Source: Pseudoalteromonas luteoviolacea (GTDB taxonomy: Bacteria > Pseudomonadota > Gammaproteobacteria > Enterobacterales > Alteromonadaceae). Taken from it: a stretch of DNA of 64,000 bases. Positions 1 through 11,800 of this stretch are shown here, piece by piece. The first letter of the stretch is position 1; every line of letters begins with the position of its first letter. The notes beneath the pieces are model-generated. The model was not told where the DNA came from and made no database searches. It was given only the letters and a program-made list of their open reading frames with translations. A program made the position numbers and the translations under genes. The stretch lies in contig NZ_CP015412.1 in NCBI RefSeq assembly GCF_001750165.1, positions 806,001-870,000 of the forward strand, in the 5' to 3' direction.

Positions 1-1
1 G

Positions 2-2359
2 ACGGTATTGGAATTTGTTTGTGATATCCATGACTATTTGCAAACTTTACTGACTTACGAGCAAACACCACTCACACTGGCACAAAATTGTAGCGGTGTG
101 GAGCATAACTCGCCATTATTTAGTGCAATGCTAAATTACCGACATTCAGCAATGGATGAGTCGGTCGAAATACCGAATGAAGGCGAAGAGCGCGATATTG
201 AATTAATTTTTTCGCAGGAGCGAAGTAATTATCCATTTAACTTAATTGTTGATGACTTTGGTGTTGGTTTTGCTTTAGATTTTCAGGTGGATCCGCTTGT
301 TGATGTGGGCCGTGTGATGGCTTACATGCAGACTGCACTTGCTGGCGTAACAGAGCTTCTAGCAAATGCGCCTGATACATCTGTAGATGCACTGAATGTG
401 TTGCCTACAGAAGAGTTAAATTATCTTACCTGTACGTTAAACAATACTGTCGTGGACAATCCTAAAGGTAGGGCTGTACACGAATTATTTGAGCAACAAG
501 CGCGAGAAAACCCCACTAAAGTTGCCATTGTGTATGATGATAAGGAACTAACTTATTCGGAACTAGATGCACGAGCTAATCAGCTTGCAAACTATTTAAT
601 TGAATGTGAGTTAGACGAAGGTGCACGGGTTGGCTTACTGTTTGAGCGTGGTTTTGAGCAGCTAATAGCAATGTTGGCAGTGTTAAAAACGGGTGCCAGT
701 TACGTACCGCTAGATGCATCATATCCGCAAGAACGTATAGATTTCATTTGTGAAGATGCCGACGTTGAATTGGTGTTGATTGAGCAACCCTTGGTTGAGC
801 GATTCCCATTACCAAGCCTAGATATTATGGTAGTTGAGCCTGTGTTCGGGAACAGCGATTGGTTATCGGATTACGATACTTGCCTAGAGGAAGTACGTAT
901 AGCGGCGCCAGACTCATTAGCATATGTTCTGTATACATCCGGCTCAACGGGCAAACCCAAAGGGGTGAAAGTCACGCACAGTGGGCTGCTCAATTATGTT
1001 CAGCACACGCTGACAGAGTATATGGAAGACAGGATTGAGGGAGCGGTAGTGTGTACACCACTTTGTTTTGATGCGACGGTGACTTCAATTCTGTCTCCAT
1101 TGTGTTGTGGTAAGTCAGTGCTATTGCTTGGAAATGGTGATGCAATGCTTGAACAGCTTGGCAATAGGTTGTTTGCATCTCAAAACCTCATGTTTAAATT
1201 AACGCCAGCCCATTTGAATGCGATAGAGCAGCAATTGGATAACGGTCAAGTATGTAATGCGGCGCATATACTGGTTATTGGAGGTGAGCAATTAACAGTA
1301 AGTACTTTGTCAAACTGGAAGAAATTACGGCTACCAAATTCAAGCTTTATCAACGAATATGGTCCTACAGAGACAGTGGTTGGTTGTTCGACTTACAGAG
1401 TAGACAGCGCAGACCAAGTTGATGCGTTAGCGCAGTCTTATGCAGTACCAATAGGTCTGCCGATTCAAAACACGCAGTTATTTGTGTTAAATGAGCAGCT
1501 ACAAGTACAACCGATAGGTGGTATTGGAGAGTTGTATATTGCAGGAGCAGGTGTAGCACAAGGTTATATTAATCGTGATACGCTCACTCAGCAGCAGTTT
1601 ATAAAAGCAGAGACCTTATCGGCACAAATACAAGCGCAGGTGCAATCGGCAACCTTGTACAAAACGGGTGACCAAGTTAGGTGGTTAAGTGACGGTGTAC
1701 TCGAGTTTATAGGTCGAGTAGACGATCAAGTCAAAGTACGAGGTTATCGGATTGAGCTGGGTGAAGTAGAAACCCAACTGACAGATCTCGAAGGAGTGGA
1801 GTCTGCTCTAGTCATGGCTGCAGAAATCGCTGGTAGTCAGCAACTGATTGGTTACGTGAAGTCGAACATTGAGTTAGATGAAGTTGATGTAGCGACATAT
1901 ATATCAGAATTAAAAACGACGTTGGCTAGTCAGCTACCTGATTATATGGTGCCAAATGTGTTGATGGTGGTTGAGCAATGGCCGTTAACAAACAATGGCA
2001 AAGTCGATAAAAAGGCGCTACCTCAACCTGATGGCAGTTTATTACAAGGTGAGTACGTTGCACCTGAGACCGAAACTGAGCAGGCCTTAGCTGAAATTTG
2101 GTCAGAGCTATTAGAGATTGATGTAATTAAGCTCAGTACGACAGCAAACTTTTTTGCATTAGGTGGACATTCGTTACTTGTTATTCGTATGTTTTCAATT
2201 ATTAAGCAAAAGTTTGATGTCAATATTGACGTGTCACGACTGTTTGATAATCCAAGTGTAAAAGGCATTGCTGAAAAAATAGATAGTGAATCATTAAAAA
2301 TAAAATTTAGCAATGTGAGTGATGAGACCTTAGAGGGTGAAGTGGAGCTATTAATATGA
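2..2359 (+). CDS. Nonribosomal peptide synthetase, C(partial)-A-PCP module (5' end outside window)
   Basis: The frame is open from base 2, so the gene starts upstream; the TTG at 8 is internal. In order: the C-terminal part of a condensation domain (about codons 1-125, very like the second C domain of the third synthetase), an adenylation domain (codons 155-660, core motif YTSGSTGKPKG) and a carrier domain with LGGHSLLVIRM (pantetheine serine codon at 2171). Pocket residues read by eye against PheA give D-A-T-K-V-G-E-V-G-K, close to the asparagine code DLTKLGEVGK, so Asn is the likely substrate. The C-terminus is acidic (ETLEGEVELLI), as expected for a tail that binds the TubC docking domain of the next protein. 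The stop overlaps the next start (ATGA). The adenylation core is nearly identical in DNA to that of the next gene. Confidence 0.95.
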   Translation, partial: TVLEFVCDIHDYLQTLLTYEQTPLTLAQNCSGVEHNSPLFSAMLNYRHSAMDESVEIPNEGEERDIELIFSQERSNYPFNLIVDDFGVGFALDFQVDPLVDVGRVMAYMQTALAGVTELLANAPDTSVDALNVLPTEELNYLTCTLNNTVVDNPKGRAVHELFEQQARENPTKVAIVYDDKELTYSELDARANQLANYLIECELDEGARVGLLFERGFEQLIAMLAVLKTGASYVPLDASYPQERIDFICEDADVELVLIEQPLVERFPLPSLDIMVVEPVFGNSDWLSDYDTCLEEVRIAAPDSLAYVLYTSGSTGKPKGVKVTHSGLLNYVQHTLTEYMEDRIEGAVVCTPLCFDATVTSILSPLCCGKSVLLLGNGDAMLEQLGNRLFASQNLMFKLTPAHLNAIEQQLDNGQVCNAAHILVIGGEQLTVSTLSNWKKLRLPNSSFINEYGPTETVVGCSTYRVDSADQVDALAQSYAVPIGLPIQNTQLFVLNEQLQVQPIGGIGELYIAGAGVAQGYINRDTLTQQQFIKAETLSAQIQAQVQSATLYKTGDQVRWLSDGVLEFIGRVDDQVKVRGYRIELGEVETQLTDLEGVESALVMAAEIAGSQQLIGYVKSNIELDEVDVATYISELKTTLASQLPDYMVPNVLMVVEQWPLTNNGKVDKKALPQPDGSLLQGEYVAPETETEQALAEIWSELLEIDVIKLSTTANFFALGGHSLLVIRMFSIIKQKFDVNIDVSRLFDNPSVKGIAEKIDSESLKIKFSNVSDETLEGEVELLI
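472..1800 (+). repeat. Near-identical adenylation-domain repeat, copy 1
   Basis: This 1329-base segment of the first synthetase gene matches 3975-5303 of the second at a constant offset of 3503 bases. Only two substitutions were spotted by eye (near 631/4134 and 1746/5249), both at positions that keep the protein the same. The flanking condensation, A-sub and carrier sequences diverge sharply. A second, shorter tract of high identity covers about 1936-2107 (matching 5439-5610). Confidence 0.95.
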
Positions 2360-5300
2360 ATGAACTTCTTGAGCAGTTGTATAGTATTGGCGTTAAGTTA
2401 AAGCTAGATGATGCTGAGAATTTAAAGATAATTGGCAAAAAGGAAAGGCTAACACCAGAGATAATTAACGCGATTAAAACCAATAAAGGTCGCATTGTCG
2501 AATGGTTAAAAGAGCAATCGAATCAGCCTGCGGCCACTAAGATTGAAGCTAATCACCTGAGTGGTTTGTGCTCACCATCTTTTGCTCAACAGCGCTTATG
2601 GTTTATTGACCAGCTGCAAGGAGGTACGCCAGAGTACAATATGCCTAATGTTTTTGAAGTTCAAGGAAAGTTAGACCTTGCACTTGTTACAGAGGTATTC
2701 ACTCAAATAATTGCTCGACATGAAGTTCTTCGAACAGTGTACCAGGAAGTACAAGGTGAGGCGAAACAGCGAATTCGCCCTATGACTGAAGTAGATTTCG
2801 GCATAAACGAGATCGACTTTAGTCATCTCCAGCATGAGGCGCAATCGGAGGCTGTGAATGAATTTGTAGAAAGTGATATTTTGCAACCATTCAATTTGGC
2901 TGAAGATTTGATGCTGCGTGTTAGCTATATTCTAACAGGTGCTGACACAGGTGTATTAATATTTAATATGCATCATATTGCTTCTGATGGCTGGTCGATG
3001 GAAGTGCTTACCAAGGAGTTCTTTGCTTTGTATGAAGCATTGATACAAGGTTTGCCAAATCCTTTGCCTGATCTTGAAATTCAATATGCAGATTATGCTT
3101 ATTGGCAGCATACGAAGTTAGAGGGAGAAGCGCTGGATAAGCAGTTAGATTACTGGGTAGAGCATTTGGATGCAGTGCCTCCCGTACACAGCTTACCTTT
3201 AAGTTATACACGCCCAGAGGTCAAGTCACATATTGGTGCAGTTGTTCAAGGCGACTTACCAGCAAGCATTGGTAAAAAGTTACTTGCGCTGGCAAAACAG
3301 CACCAGCTTACTCCTTTCATGTTACTGCATGGCGCATTATCTTTGCTATTAGCGCGCCATAGTAATAATGCAGATATTGTCATTGGTACCTCAACAGCTA
3401 ATAGAGCACAGGAGGAGCTTGCGCCTTTAATCGGTTTTTTTGTAAATACGTTGGTGTTGAGAACCCAAACTGATCAGGGCAGTCTATCTGAGTATTTTGA
3501 GCATATCAAACAGGTCCACTTAGGTGCGCAATCGAATCAGGACGTGCCTTTTGAGCAACTGGTTGAACGTTTAAAAATTCCTAGAAGTTCCGCACACACC
3601 CCGCTATTTCAAATTGTTTTGACTACCAGTACTGATTACGGAATAGACAGTGACAGCAGCCTAGATTCGATGGCGTTATCTGGTGTGACGCTGGTACCAT
3701 ATCAGGCTGATATGGTGCAGGCTAAATTTGACTTACATATCAGTATGAACATGAGTAGTGCAGGTGTTGGGATCACTTGGAAGTATGATACGAGTTTGTT
3801 TAATGATGCATCTATTCAAAAATTAAATGAACATTTATGTCAGTTGCTAGTAGCGCTTAGTGAAGTGAAGCATAGTGAGATACCTCCGTCGAGTTTACCC
3901 GTGTTGTCACAAACGGAAGAACACTATTTATTGAGTGAGCTGAATGACACTAAGGTGAGCTATCCTAAAGACAAGGCTGTACACGAATTATTTGAGCAAC
4001 AAGCGCGAGAAAACCCCACTAAAGTTGCCATTGTGTATGATGATAAGGAACTAACTTATTCGGAACTAGATGCACGAGCTAATCAGCTTGCAAACTATTT
4101 AATTGAATGTGAGTTAGACGAAGGTGCACGGGTCGGCTTACTGTTTGAGCGTGGTTTTGAGCAGCTAATAGCAATGTTGGCAGTGTTAAAAACGGGTGCC
4201 AGTTACGTACCGCTAGATGCATCATATCCGCAAGAACGTATAGATTTCATTTGTGAAGATGCCGACGTTGAATTGGTGTTGATTGAGCAACCCTTGGTTG
4301 AGCGATTCCCATTACCAAGCCTAGATATTATGGTAGTTGAGCCTGTGTTCGGGAACAGCGATTGGTTATCGGATTACGATACTTGCCTAGAGGAAGTACG
4401 TATAGCGGCGCCAGACTCATTAGCATATGTTCTGTATACATCCGGCTCAACGGGCAAACCCAAAGGGGTGAAAGTCACGCACAGTGGGCTGCTCAATTAT
4501 GTTCAGCACACGCTGACAGAGTATATGGAAGACAGGATTGAGGGAGCGGTAGTGTGTACACCACTTTGTTTTGATGCGACGGTGACTTCAATTCTGTCTC
4601 CATTGTGTTGTGGTAAGTCAGTGCTATTGCTTGGAAATGGTGATGCAATGCTTGAACAGCTTGGCAATAGGTTGTTTGCATCTCAAAACCTCATGTTTAA
4701 ATTAACGCCAGCCCATTTGAATGCGATAGAGCAGCAATTGGATAACGGTCAAGTATGTAATGCGGCGCATATACTGGTTATTGGAGGTGAGCAATTAACA
4801 GTAAGTACTTTGTCAAACTGGAAGAAATTACGGCTACCAAATTCAAGCTTTATCAACGAATATGGTCCTACAGAGACAGTGGTTGGTTGTTCGACTTACA
4901 GAGTAGACAGCGCAGACCAAGTTGATGCGTTAGCGCAGTCTTATGCAGTACCAATAGGTCTGCCGATTCAAAACACGCAGTTATTTGTGTTAAATGAGCA
5001 GCTACAAGTACAACCGATAGGTGGTATTGGAGAGTTGTATATTGCAGGAGCAGGTGTAGCACAAGGTTATATTAATCGTGATACGCTCACTCAGCAGCAG
5101 TTTATAAAAGCAGAGACCTTATCGGCACAAATACAAGCGCAGGTGCAATCGGCAACCTTGTACAAAACGGGTGACCAAGTTAGGTGGTTAAGTGACGGTG
5201 TACTCGAGTTTATAGGTCGAGTAGACGATCAAGTCAAAGTACGAGGCTATCGGATTGAGCTGGGTGAAGTAGAAACCCAACTGACAGATCTCGAAGGAGT

Positions 5301-5865
5301 GGATTCCGCTTTAGTAATCACTACGGAACTGACAGGGAGTGAGCAATTAGTTGGTTATGTGAGACCAAATAGAGAGTTAGACGAAGCAGCTAAGACAGCT
5401 TTTCTCACCGAGTTGCAGTTGGGGCTGTCCGGTAAATTACCTGATTATATGGTGCCAAATGTGTTGATGGTGATTGAGCAATGGCCGTTAACAAACAATG
5501 GCAAAGTCGATAACAAAGCGCTACCTCAACCTGATGGCAGTTTATTACAAGGTGAGTACATTGCACCTGAGACCGAAACTGAGCAGGCATTAGCTGAAAT
5601 TTGGTCAGAGTTGCTAGGGGTTGAACTAGAGAAAGTCAGCACAACGGCAAACTTTTTTGCGCTTGGTGGGCACTCGCTGCTCGTCATTAGGATGATTGCA
5701 ATGGTGAAGAAAAGACTCCAAGTGAGTTTAGACATATCAAAGCTGTACGATAACGCTAATGTGAAAGAGATTGCTGAACTTTGCGAGCAGGTGTTAATTA
5801 AATCTGAATTAGCTGAGCGGTTATCTAAGCATCATGAAAGTGATTTAGAAGAGGTAGAATTTTAA
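2356..5865 (+). CDS. Nonribosomal peptide synthetase, docking-C-A-PCP module
   Basis: A 1169-residue one-module synthetase. Residues 1-52 resemble a TubC N-terminal docking domain. A condensation domain follows (about 70-500) with intact HHIASDG at residues 206-212, of the LCL-like type. The adenylation domain (about 535-1040) has YTSGSTGKPKG near 694 and the same pocket residues as the previous module (D-A-T-K-V-G-E-V-G-K), so Asn is predicted. The carrier domain has LGGHSLLVIRM with the pantetheine serine at 1107. The C-terminus (ESDLEEVEF) is acidic and probably docks to the TubC domain of the next protein. It overlaps the previous gene by 4 bases and abuts the next, so co-translation is likely. 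The adenylation core was recently homogenised with the upstream copy. Substrate calls are by-eye inference. Confidence 0.96.
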   Translation: MNELLEQLYSIGVKLKLDDAENLKIIGKKERLTPEIINAIKTNKGRIVEWLKEQSNQPAATKIEANHLSGLCSPSFAQQRLWFIDQLQGGTPEYNMPNVFEVQGKLDLALVTEVFTQIIARHEVLRTVYQEVQGEAKQRIRPMTEVDFGINEIDFSHLQHEAQSEAVNEFVESDILQPFNLAEDLMLRVSYILTGADTGVLIFNMHHIASDGWSMEVLTKEFFALYEALIQGLPNPLPDLEIQYADYAYWQHTKLEGEALDKQLDYWVEHLDAVPPVHSLPLSYTRPEVKSHIGAVVQGDLPASIGKKLLALAKQHQLTPFMLLHGALSLLLARHSNNADIVIGTSTANRAQEELAPLIGFFVNTLVLRTQTDQGSLSEYFEHIKQVHLGAQSNQDVPFEQLVERLKIPRSSAHTPLFQIVLTTSTDYGIDSDSSLDSMALSGVTLVPYQADMVQAKFDLHISMNMSSAGVGITWKYDTSLFNDASIQKLNEHLCQLLVALSEVKHSEIPPSSLPVLSQTEEHYLLSELNDTKVSYPKDKAVHELFEQQARENPTKVAIVYDDKELTYSELDARANQLANYLIECELDEGARVGLLFERGFEQLIAMLAVLKTGASYVPLDASYPQERIDFICEDADVELVLIEQPLVERFPLPSLDIMVVEPVFGNSDWLSDYDTCLEEVRIAAPDSLAYVLYTSGSTGKPKGVKVTHSGLLNYVQHTLTEYMEDRIEGAVVCTPLCFDATVTSILSPLCCGKSVLLLGNGDAMLEQLGNRLFASQNLMFKLTPAHLNAIEQQLDNGQVCNAAHILVIGGEQLTVSTLSNWKKLRLPNSSFINEYGPTETVVGCSTYRVDSADQVDALAQSYAVPIGLPIQNTQLFVLNEQLQVQPIGGIGELYIAGAGVAQGYINRDTLTQQQFIKAETLSAQIQAQVQSATLYKTGDQVRWLSDGVLEFIGRVDDQVKVRGYRIELGEVETQLTDLEGVDSALVITTELTGSEQLVGYVRPNRELDEAAKTAFLTELQLGLSGKLPDYMVPNVLMVIEQWPLTNNGKVDNKALPQPDGSLLQGEYIAPETETEQALAEIWSELLGVELEKVSTTANFFALGGHSLLVIRMIAMVKKRLQVSLDISKLYDNANVKEIAELCEQVLIKSELAERLSKHHESDLEEVEF
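3975..5303 (+). repeat. Near-identical adenylation-domain repeat, copy 2
   Basis: Partner of the repeat at 472-1800. It spans the adenylation core from just before the A1 region through the A8 motif (RGYRIELGEVETQL) and stops abruptly beyond it. Identity at silent positions implies a recent duplication or gene conversion rather than selection on the protein alone. Confidence 0.95.
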
Positions 5866-8800
5866 ATGAACCCAAATCAAATTGTAGAATATCTCTCTAG
5901 TTTCGATATTGATATATATTTAGATAGTGATTCAAAGTTAAAAGCTAAGCACCCTAAGGGGGTGCTTACCAGTGAGCTTGCAAGTTTAATAAAAGACAAT
6001 AAAATTGAGCTCATTGAGTATCTGTCAAATTTAGGAAGTAGTGCTGCGTGTAATACCAATACGATTACTGCGCAACCAAGAGATAACAAGCTGATGCAGT
6101 TGTCTTTTTCTCAACAGCGTTTGTGGGTTATCGACCAGCTACAAGGCGGGACTCCTGAATATAATATGCCGACTGCTTACGAGGTGACAGGAAAATTAGA
6201 CCTTTCGCTGGTGACGGATATATTTACGCAGATAATTGAGCGTCATGAAGTATTGAGAACAGTATTTCAGGAAGTTCATGGTGAAGCAATGCAACAAGTT
6301 CGTTCGATGTCAGAGGTCAATTTCGCGATAAACGTAAAAGACTTAAGCCATCTCACGCGTGAGATACAATCTCATGAAGTAGCGGCATATGTCGAAAATG
6401 ATACGCTAAAGCCATTTGATTTGTCCCAAGATTTGATGTTACGCGTAAGCTATATTTGCACGGGATCACACACTGGGGTGTTAGTATTTAATATGCATCA
6501 CATTGCTTCTGATGGTTGGTCGATGGAAGTACTCTCTAGAGAGTTTTTCGAATTATATGAAGCGTTTAGTGATGGTAAACAAAGCCCTTTACCCAAACTT
6601 GAAATCCAGTATGCAGACTATGCTCATTGGCAGCGGGAAAACTTATCTGGTGAAGCATTAGATAAACAGCTAGATTATTGGGCCAACCAGCTTGATGAAA
6701 TATCACCACTTCATAGCTTGCCACTGAGCTATGCTCGTCCAGAGGTGAAGGAGCACGTAGGTGCGATTGTTTACGGTACTTTATCATCTGAAATCAGTTC
6801 AAAGCTACAAGTGCTCGCAGAGCGATTCCAGCTTACCCCATTTATGTTAATGCATGGGGCATTGTCCTTATTATTATCTCGACATAGCAATAGCTCTGAT
6901 ATCGTGATTGGCACACCTATCGCCAATAGATTGCAAGAAGAGTTAGCCCCTTTAATTGGCTTTTTTGTGAATACTTTAGTACTGAGAACAAACACCGAAC
7001 ACGCCACACTCAGTGATTATTTTGCGCATGTTAGGCAAGTTCATCTAGGCGCGCAATCAAATCAAGACGTCCCCTTTGAACAACTCGTTGAACGTTTAAA
7101 AGTATCCAGAAGCACAGCTCATACTCCTCTATTTCAAATCGTTTTGACCACCAATACTGATTATGGTCTCGATCGTGATTCAGATGCGGTTAAACTGTCT
7201 GAGATAACGCTTGCGCCATATAAGTCAGATATGATCCAAGCCAAATTTGACTTACATGTGAGTATGCATATTGGCGATGAGGGCATAGAAGTTTCTTGGA
7301 AATATGATGTAAGTTTGTTTGATGAAGCAAATATACAAAGGTTGAACGAACATTTTTGTCGGTTATTGACTGCGCTAAGTGATGTATATCAGAGTGATAT
7401 ACAGCCCAATAAATTACCAATTTTATCGCAAGAAGAAGAGCTGTTTTTACTGACTGAGAGCGAATATGTTACGACCTCTCAACCGACGCAGCAGTGCATT
7501 CATGAACTCTTTGAGCAGCAAGCATATGAAAACCCTGATAGTGTGGCGTTGGTGTTCGAAGGAGCACAGCTAACTTACCAAGCGCTTAATGAACGAGCAA
7601 ACCAGTTGGCACATTATTTAATTGAGACTCAGGGCGTTAAGCCTGATACCTTGGTTGGTTTATATGTTGAACGTTCACTAGAGACCGTTATTGGGATATT
7701 AGGTATTCTTAAAGCGGGTGGCGCTTATGTCCCCTTAGATCCAAGCTATCCGCAAGAACGTTTGGCATACATGATAAGCGACGCTGAACTTAAAACCATC
7801 GTAAGTCATGCCTCAGCGGGGCAAGTACTTGCAGAGTACTCTGGCCATGTTATCGATTTAGAAGATGTAACTATTTATCAAAACTACTCTAAGCAAAACT
7901 TAGATAAATGCGCATTAGGCCTTACACGTTCTCATTTGGCGTATGTGATTTATACGTCAGGGTCGACTGGCCGACCAAAAGGAGTACTGCAAACTCATCA
8001 AAATGTGCTTCGTCTATTTTCGGTGACGCAGGATGATTTTGGATTTAATGGTAATGATTGTTGGTGCCTATTTCACTCCATTTCCTTTGATTTTAGCGTC
8101 TGGGAATTGTGGGGAAGCCTAGCATTTGGAGGAAAATTAATTATATTAAGTCGCCATTCGGTCAAAGATTTCGATTTAATAGTAGATTCATTTAACCAAC
8201 ATGGTTTGACAGTGCTAAATCAAACGCCAAGCGCATTTAAAGCGTTGGTAGAGTATCTTTCAGAGAGTAAGCTAACATTACCAAGTTTGGAGAAAGTGAT
8301 TTTTGGTGGTGAAGCATTGCTCAGTCACCACGTTCAACAGTGGTTCAATGAGGAGAGCTTTTACACGCAAGCGACGCTCATCAATATGTATGGCATCACA
8401 GAAACAACCGTTCATGTTACGTATCGGAAGGTGGAGGATATATCAAGTGGTCAAATTCATATAGGGAAGCCTTTAGCTGATCAAAGTATTATAATTTTTG
8501 ACCAAAATATGAACTTAACACCTAAAGGTGTTGTTGGTGAAGCTTATGTTGGTGGGAATGGGCTTGCTAGAGGCTATCTAAATCGCGCTGAATTGAGCGC
8601 AGAACGATTTATTGATAACCCTTTTTATGATGAGCACAAACCGAGCAGCTCTAAACGATTGTATCGAACGGGCGACTTAATGCGTTGTTTACCCGATGGT
8701 AACTTGGAGTATATTGGTCGCGCCGATCACCAGGTTAAGATCCGTGGCTACAGAATTGAACTGGGTGAAGTCGAGACTCAACTTGCGCAGCAGCTTAATA

Positions 8801-11800
8801 TTGACTCAGCCCTGGTCCTTGCGAAAGAGTTAGCGGGTAGTCAGCAACTTGTTGGCTATGTGAGACCGAGTATCAAGGTAGAAGAAGGTGCGCATTCGAC
8901 GTTTATATCTGAATTGAAAGCCAGTTTATCAAGCCAATTGCCTGAGCATATGGTACCGAGTATATTATTGGTGGTGTCTGATTGGCCATTAACGCCCAAT
9001 GGTAAAGTAGATAGAAAAGCATTGCCGCAGCCAGAGAGCTATGCATTACAAAGAGAGTATGTAGCACCTGTAACGCGGACTGAAAAAATACTAGCTGAAA
9101 TTTGGTCTGAACTGTTAGATATTAAGTCGGATACCTTGAGCGTGACCGCAAACTTCTTTGAATTAGGCGGGCACTCTTTACTGATAATGAAGTTGATTGG
9201 GTTGGCGTCGAGTAATGACCTGCATATTCAAGCTCAGGATGTGTTTACGGCACCCAATTTGAAAGCATTGGCAAGCCTGAATGATGCTTATTTTGCACAA
9301 CGTGATGCCGTCTCTTTTGAGGTTCCGGAGAATTTGATCCCTGAGCATTGCGAGCATATTACGCCTGATATGTTACCCTTAGTGAATCTAACAGAAGCAG
9401 AAATTTATCACATTGCTAAGCAAGTTCCAAAAGGGATGGCTAATATAGAAGATATTTATCCCCTTGGGCCTTTACAAGCAGGCATATTATATACGCACTT
9501 AATCAGTGAAGCCCATGATCCGTATGTTACCCCATTACTTTTTAAAATAAAGAATCAGGCCGCTTTAGATGATTTTATAAATGGGATGCGTTTTTTGATA
9601 CAAAGACATGATGTATTAAGAACCATGGTACTGCATGATGGGTTGTCAAAACCTGTGCAAGTTGTCTGTAAGGAGGCGTCAGTCCCTGTAAAATGGTTAG
9701 ACATACCAGAAGGAGTAGATGTTGAGACCGTTATGCTTGAAAAAAGTCGGCCAGAACAGCAGTGGCTAGACTTATCACAGGCTCCTTTATTTCAGTTGCA
9801 AATAGCTCGCAAAAATGAACAAGAAAGTTATCTATTACTGCAGATGCATCATATGATCACTGATCATGTTTCTTTAGATATCGTGCAGCGAGAGTTGAAT
9901 GCTTTCAACACGGGCATGGCTGATAAATTGGCACCAGTGCAACCATATAGGAACTTTATTGCCTACACAGCGAATCAATTTGAGACTAAGCAAGCAGAAG
10001 CCCACTTTAAATCGATTTTAGGGGACGTTGAATCCTCTACAGCCCCCTTTGATTTGACCGATATACGCAGCAATGGTGCGGATATGGAGGAGTTGATAGA
10101 GCTAGTTCCTCACGATATAGCGCAGCAAGTCCGAACTCTTGCAAAACAATTAAAGTTGAGTCCTGCGAGCCTCTTTCATGCTGCATATAGCCTAGTTTTA
10201 GCTGCGTGTAGCAACAAACAAGATGTTGTGTTTGGCAGTGTTATGTCTGGTCGTTTACAAGGGCTAGCTGGCACTGAGTCAATGCTTGGTGTGTTTATCA
10301 ATACACTACCGGTGCGTGCCCAGTTGAATTCAAAGAGCGTACTTGATTTTGTCAGTGATATACAGAGCTACTTACAAGCGTTGCTGCCATTTGAACAAAC
10401 ACCTTTGGCAGTGGCACAAAGTTGTAGTGGAGTACCTGATAACTCGCCACTTTTTAGCGCTATGCTCAACTTCAGACACTCTGGGTCTGTTGAATCATCT
10501 GATGTACAAGATATAGAACAAGAGCAGAGTATTGAGCTCATTTCATCTCAAGAAAGAACGAACTATCCATTTAATTTGAGTGTTGATGACCTTGGCGAGG
10601 ACTTTGCGCTTGATTTTCAGGTTGACCCTTCCATTGATGTCAATCGAGTAATGGGCTATATGCAAAAAGCTTTGGCAGAATTAACAGCGCATTTGAGCAC
10701 TTCTCCACAGACGTGTATTACGACTTTAAATGTAATTCCATCAGATGAGTTTGATTATTTGACAAATACGCTTAATGATACGGCGATGGCGTACCCCTTG
10801 GACAAATGTGTGCATGAGTTATTTGAGCAGCAAGTTGCTGAGCGTCCTGATGCCATTGCCTTGGAGTATGCGGGAGAGCAACTGACTTATCGAGAACTAA
10901 ATACACGTGCAAACCAACTTGCACACTATCTCATTTCACAAGGTGTTCAAGTAGAACAAAGCGTTGGGATATGTTTACCTCGTTCGATTGATATGGTGGT
11001 GAGTGTATTGGGCATCTTGAAAGCTGGAGCAACATATATACCATTGGATCCCGAGTACCCATCTGCGCGATTAAGCCATATTTTCGAAGACACAAATCTA
11101 AGGCATTTAATCACACATTCAACGTTGGTCACGAGCTTAGCGGTTGATGGGGTAACACTTTATGAAAGTGATAAATTGATAGATGTTTTGACAGGTAACC
11201 CTGCTACGAATATTGCTCGTAGGGCTGCTCATAATGAGGCATCACTTGCCTATATGATATTTACATCGGGGTCTACTGGCAAACCCAAAGGGGTGATGAT
11301 TACACATCAGGCGTTAGTCAACCATGTTGTTGGGATGGCTGATAGGTTACCTGGAGTATTTAGTTGGCCGAATAAACTGCTAGCGGTTACAACCATTGCG
11401 TTTGATATTGCGGGGCTAGAGCTGTTTGGGCCTTTAGCATATGGTGGTCAAGTGGTACTTACTCCAAGTGATGAGACGAAAGACCCCCGCAAATTATCAG
11501 CGCTGCTCACATCGAAGGAAATAACTTGCATGCAAGCAACGCCTGCGACGTGGCAAATGTTAGTGAATGACGACTGGTCTGGAAAGCCTGACTTGGTAGC
11601 TTTGACTGGCGGAGAAGCGCTCCCCATTAATTTAGCGCAATCTCTATTACCTCGTATTTATCAATTATGGAACTGTTATGGGCCAACTGAAGCAACCATA
11701 TGGTCGCTAGTGAATCAAGTTGATCGTCAACAAGCTGAGTTTGGTCGTATAAAGCTTGGTGGATCATTAGGTAACTACAGTCATTTTGTGTTAAATGAAC

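Noticed and set aside
5946..5968. 9-bp hairpin with GC-rich core inside the start of the third synthetase gene
   Set aside because: It lies in coding sequence for the docking domain and has no U-run; it may be chance or a minor translation effect.
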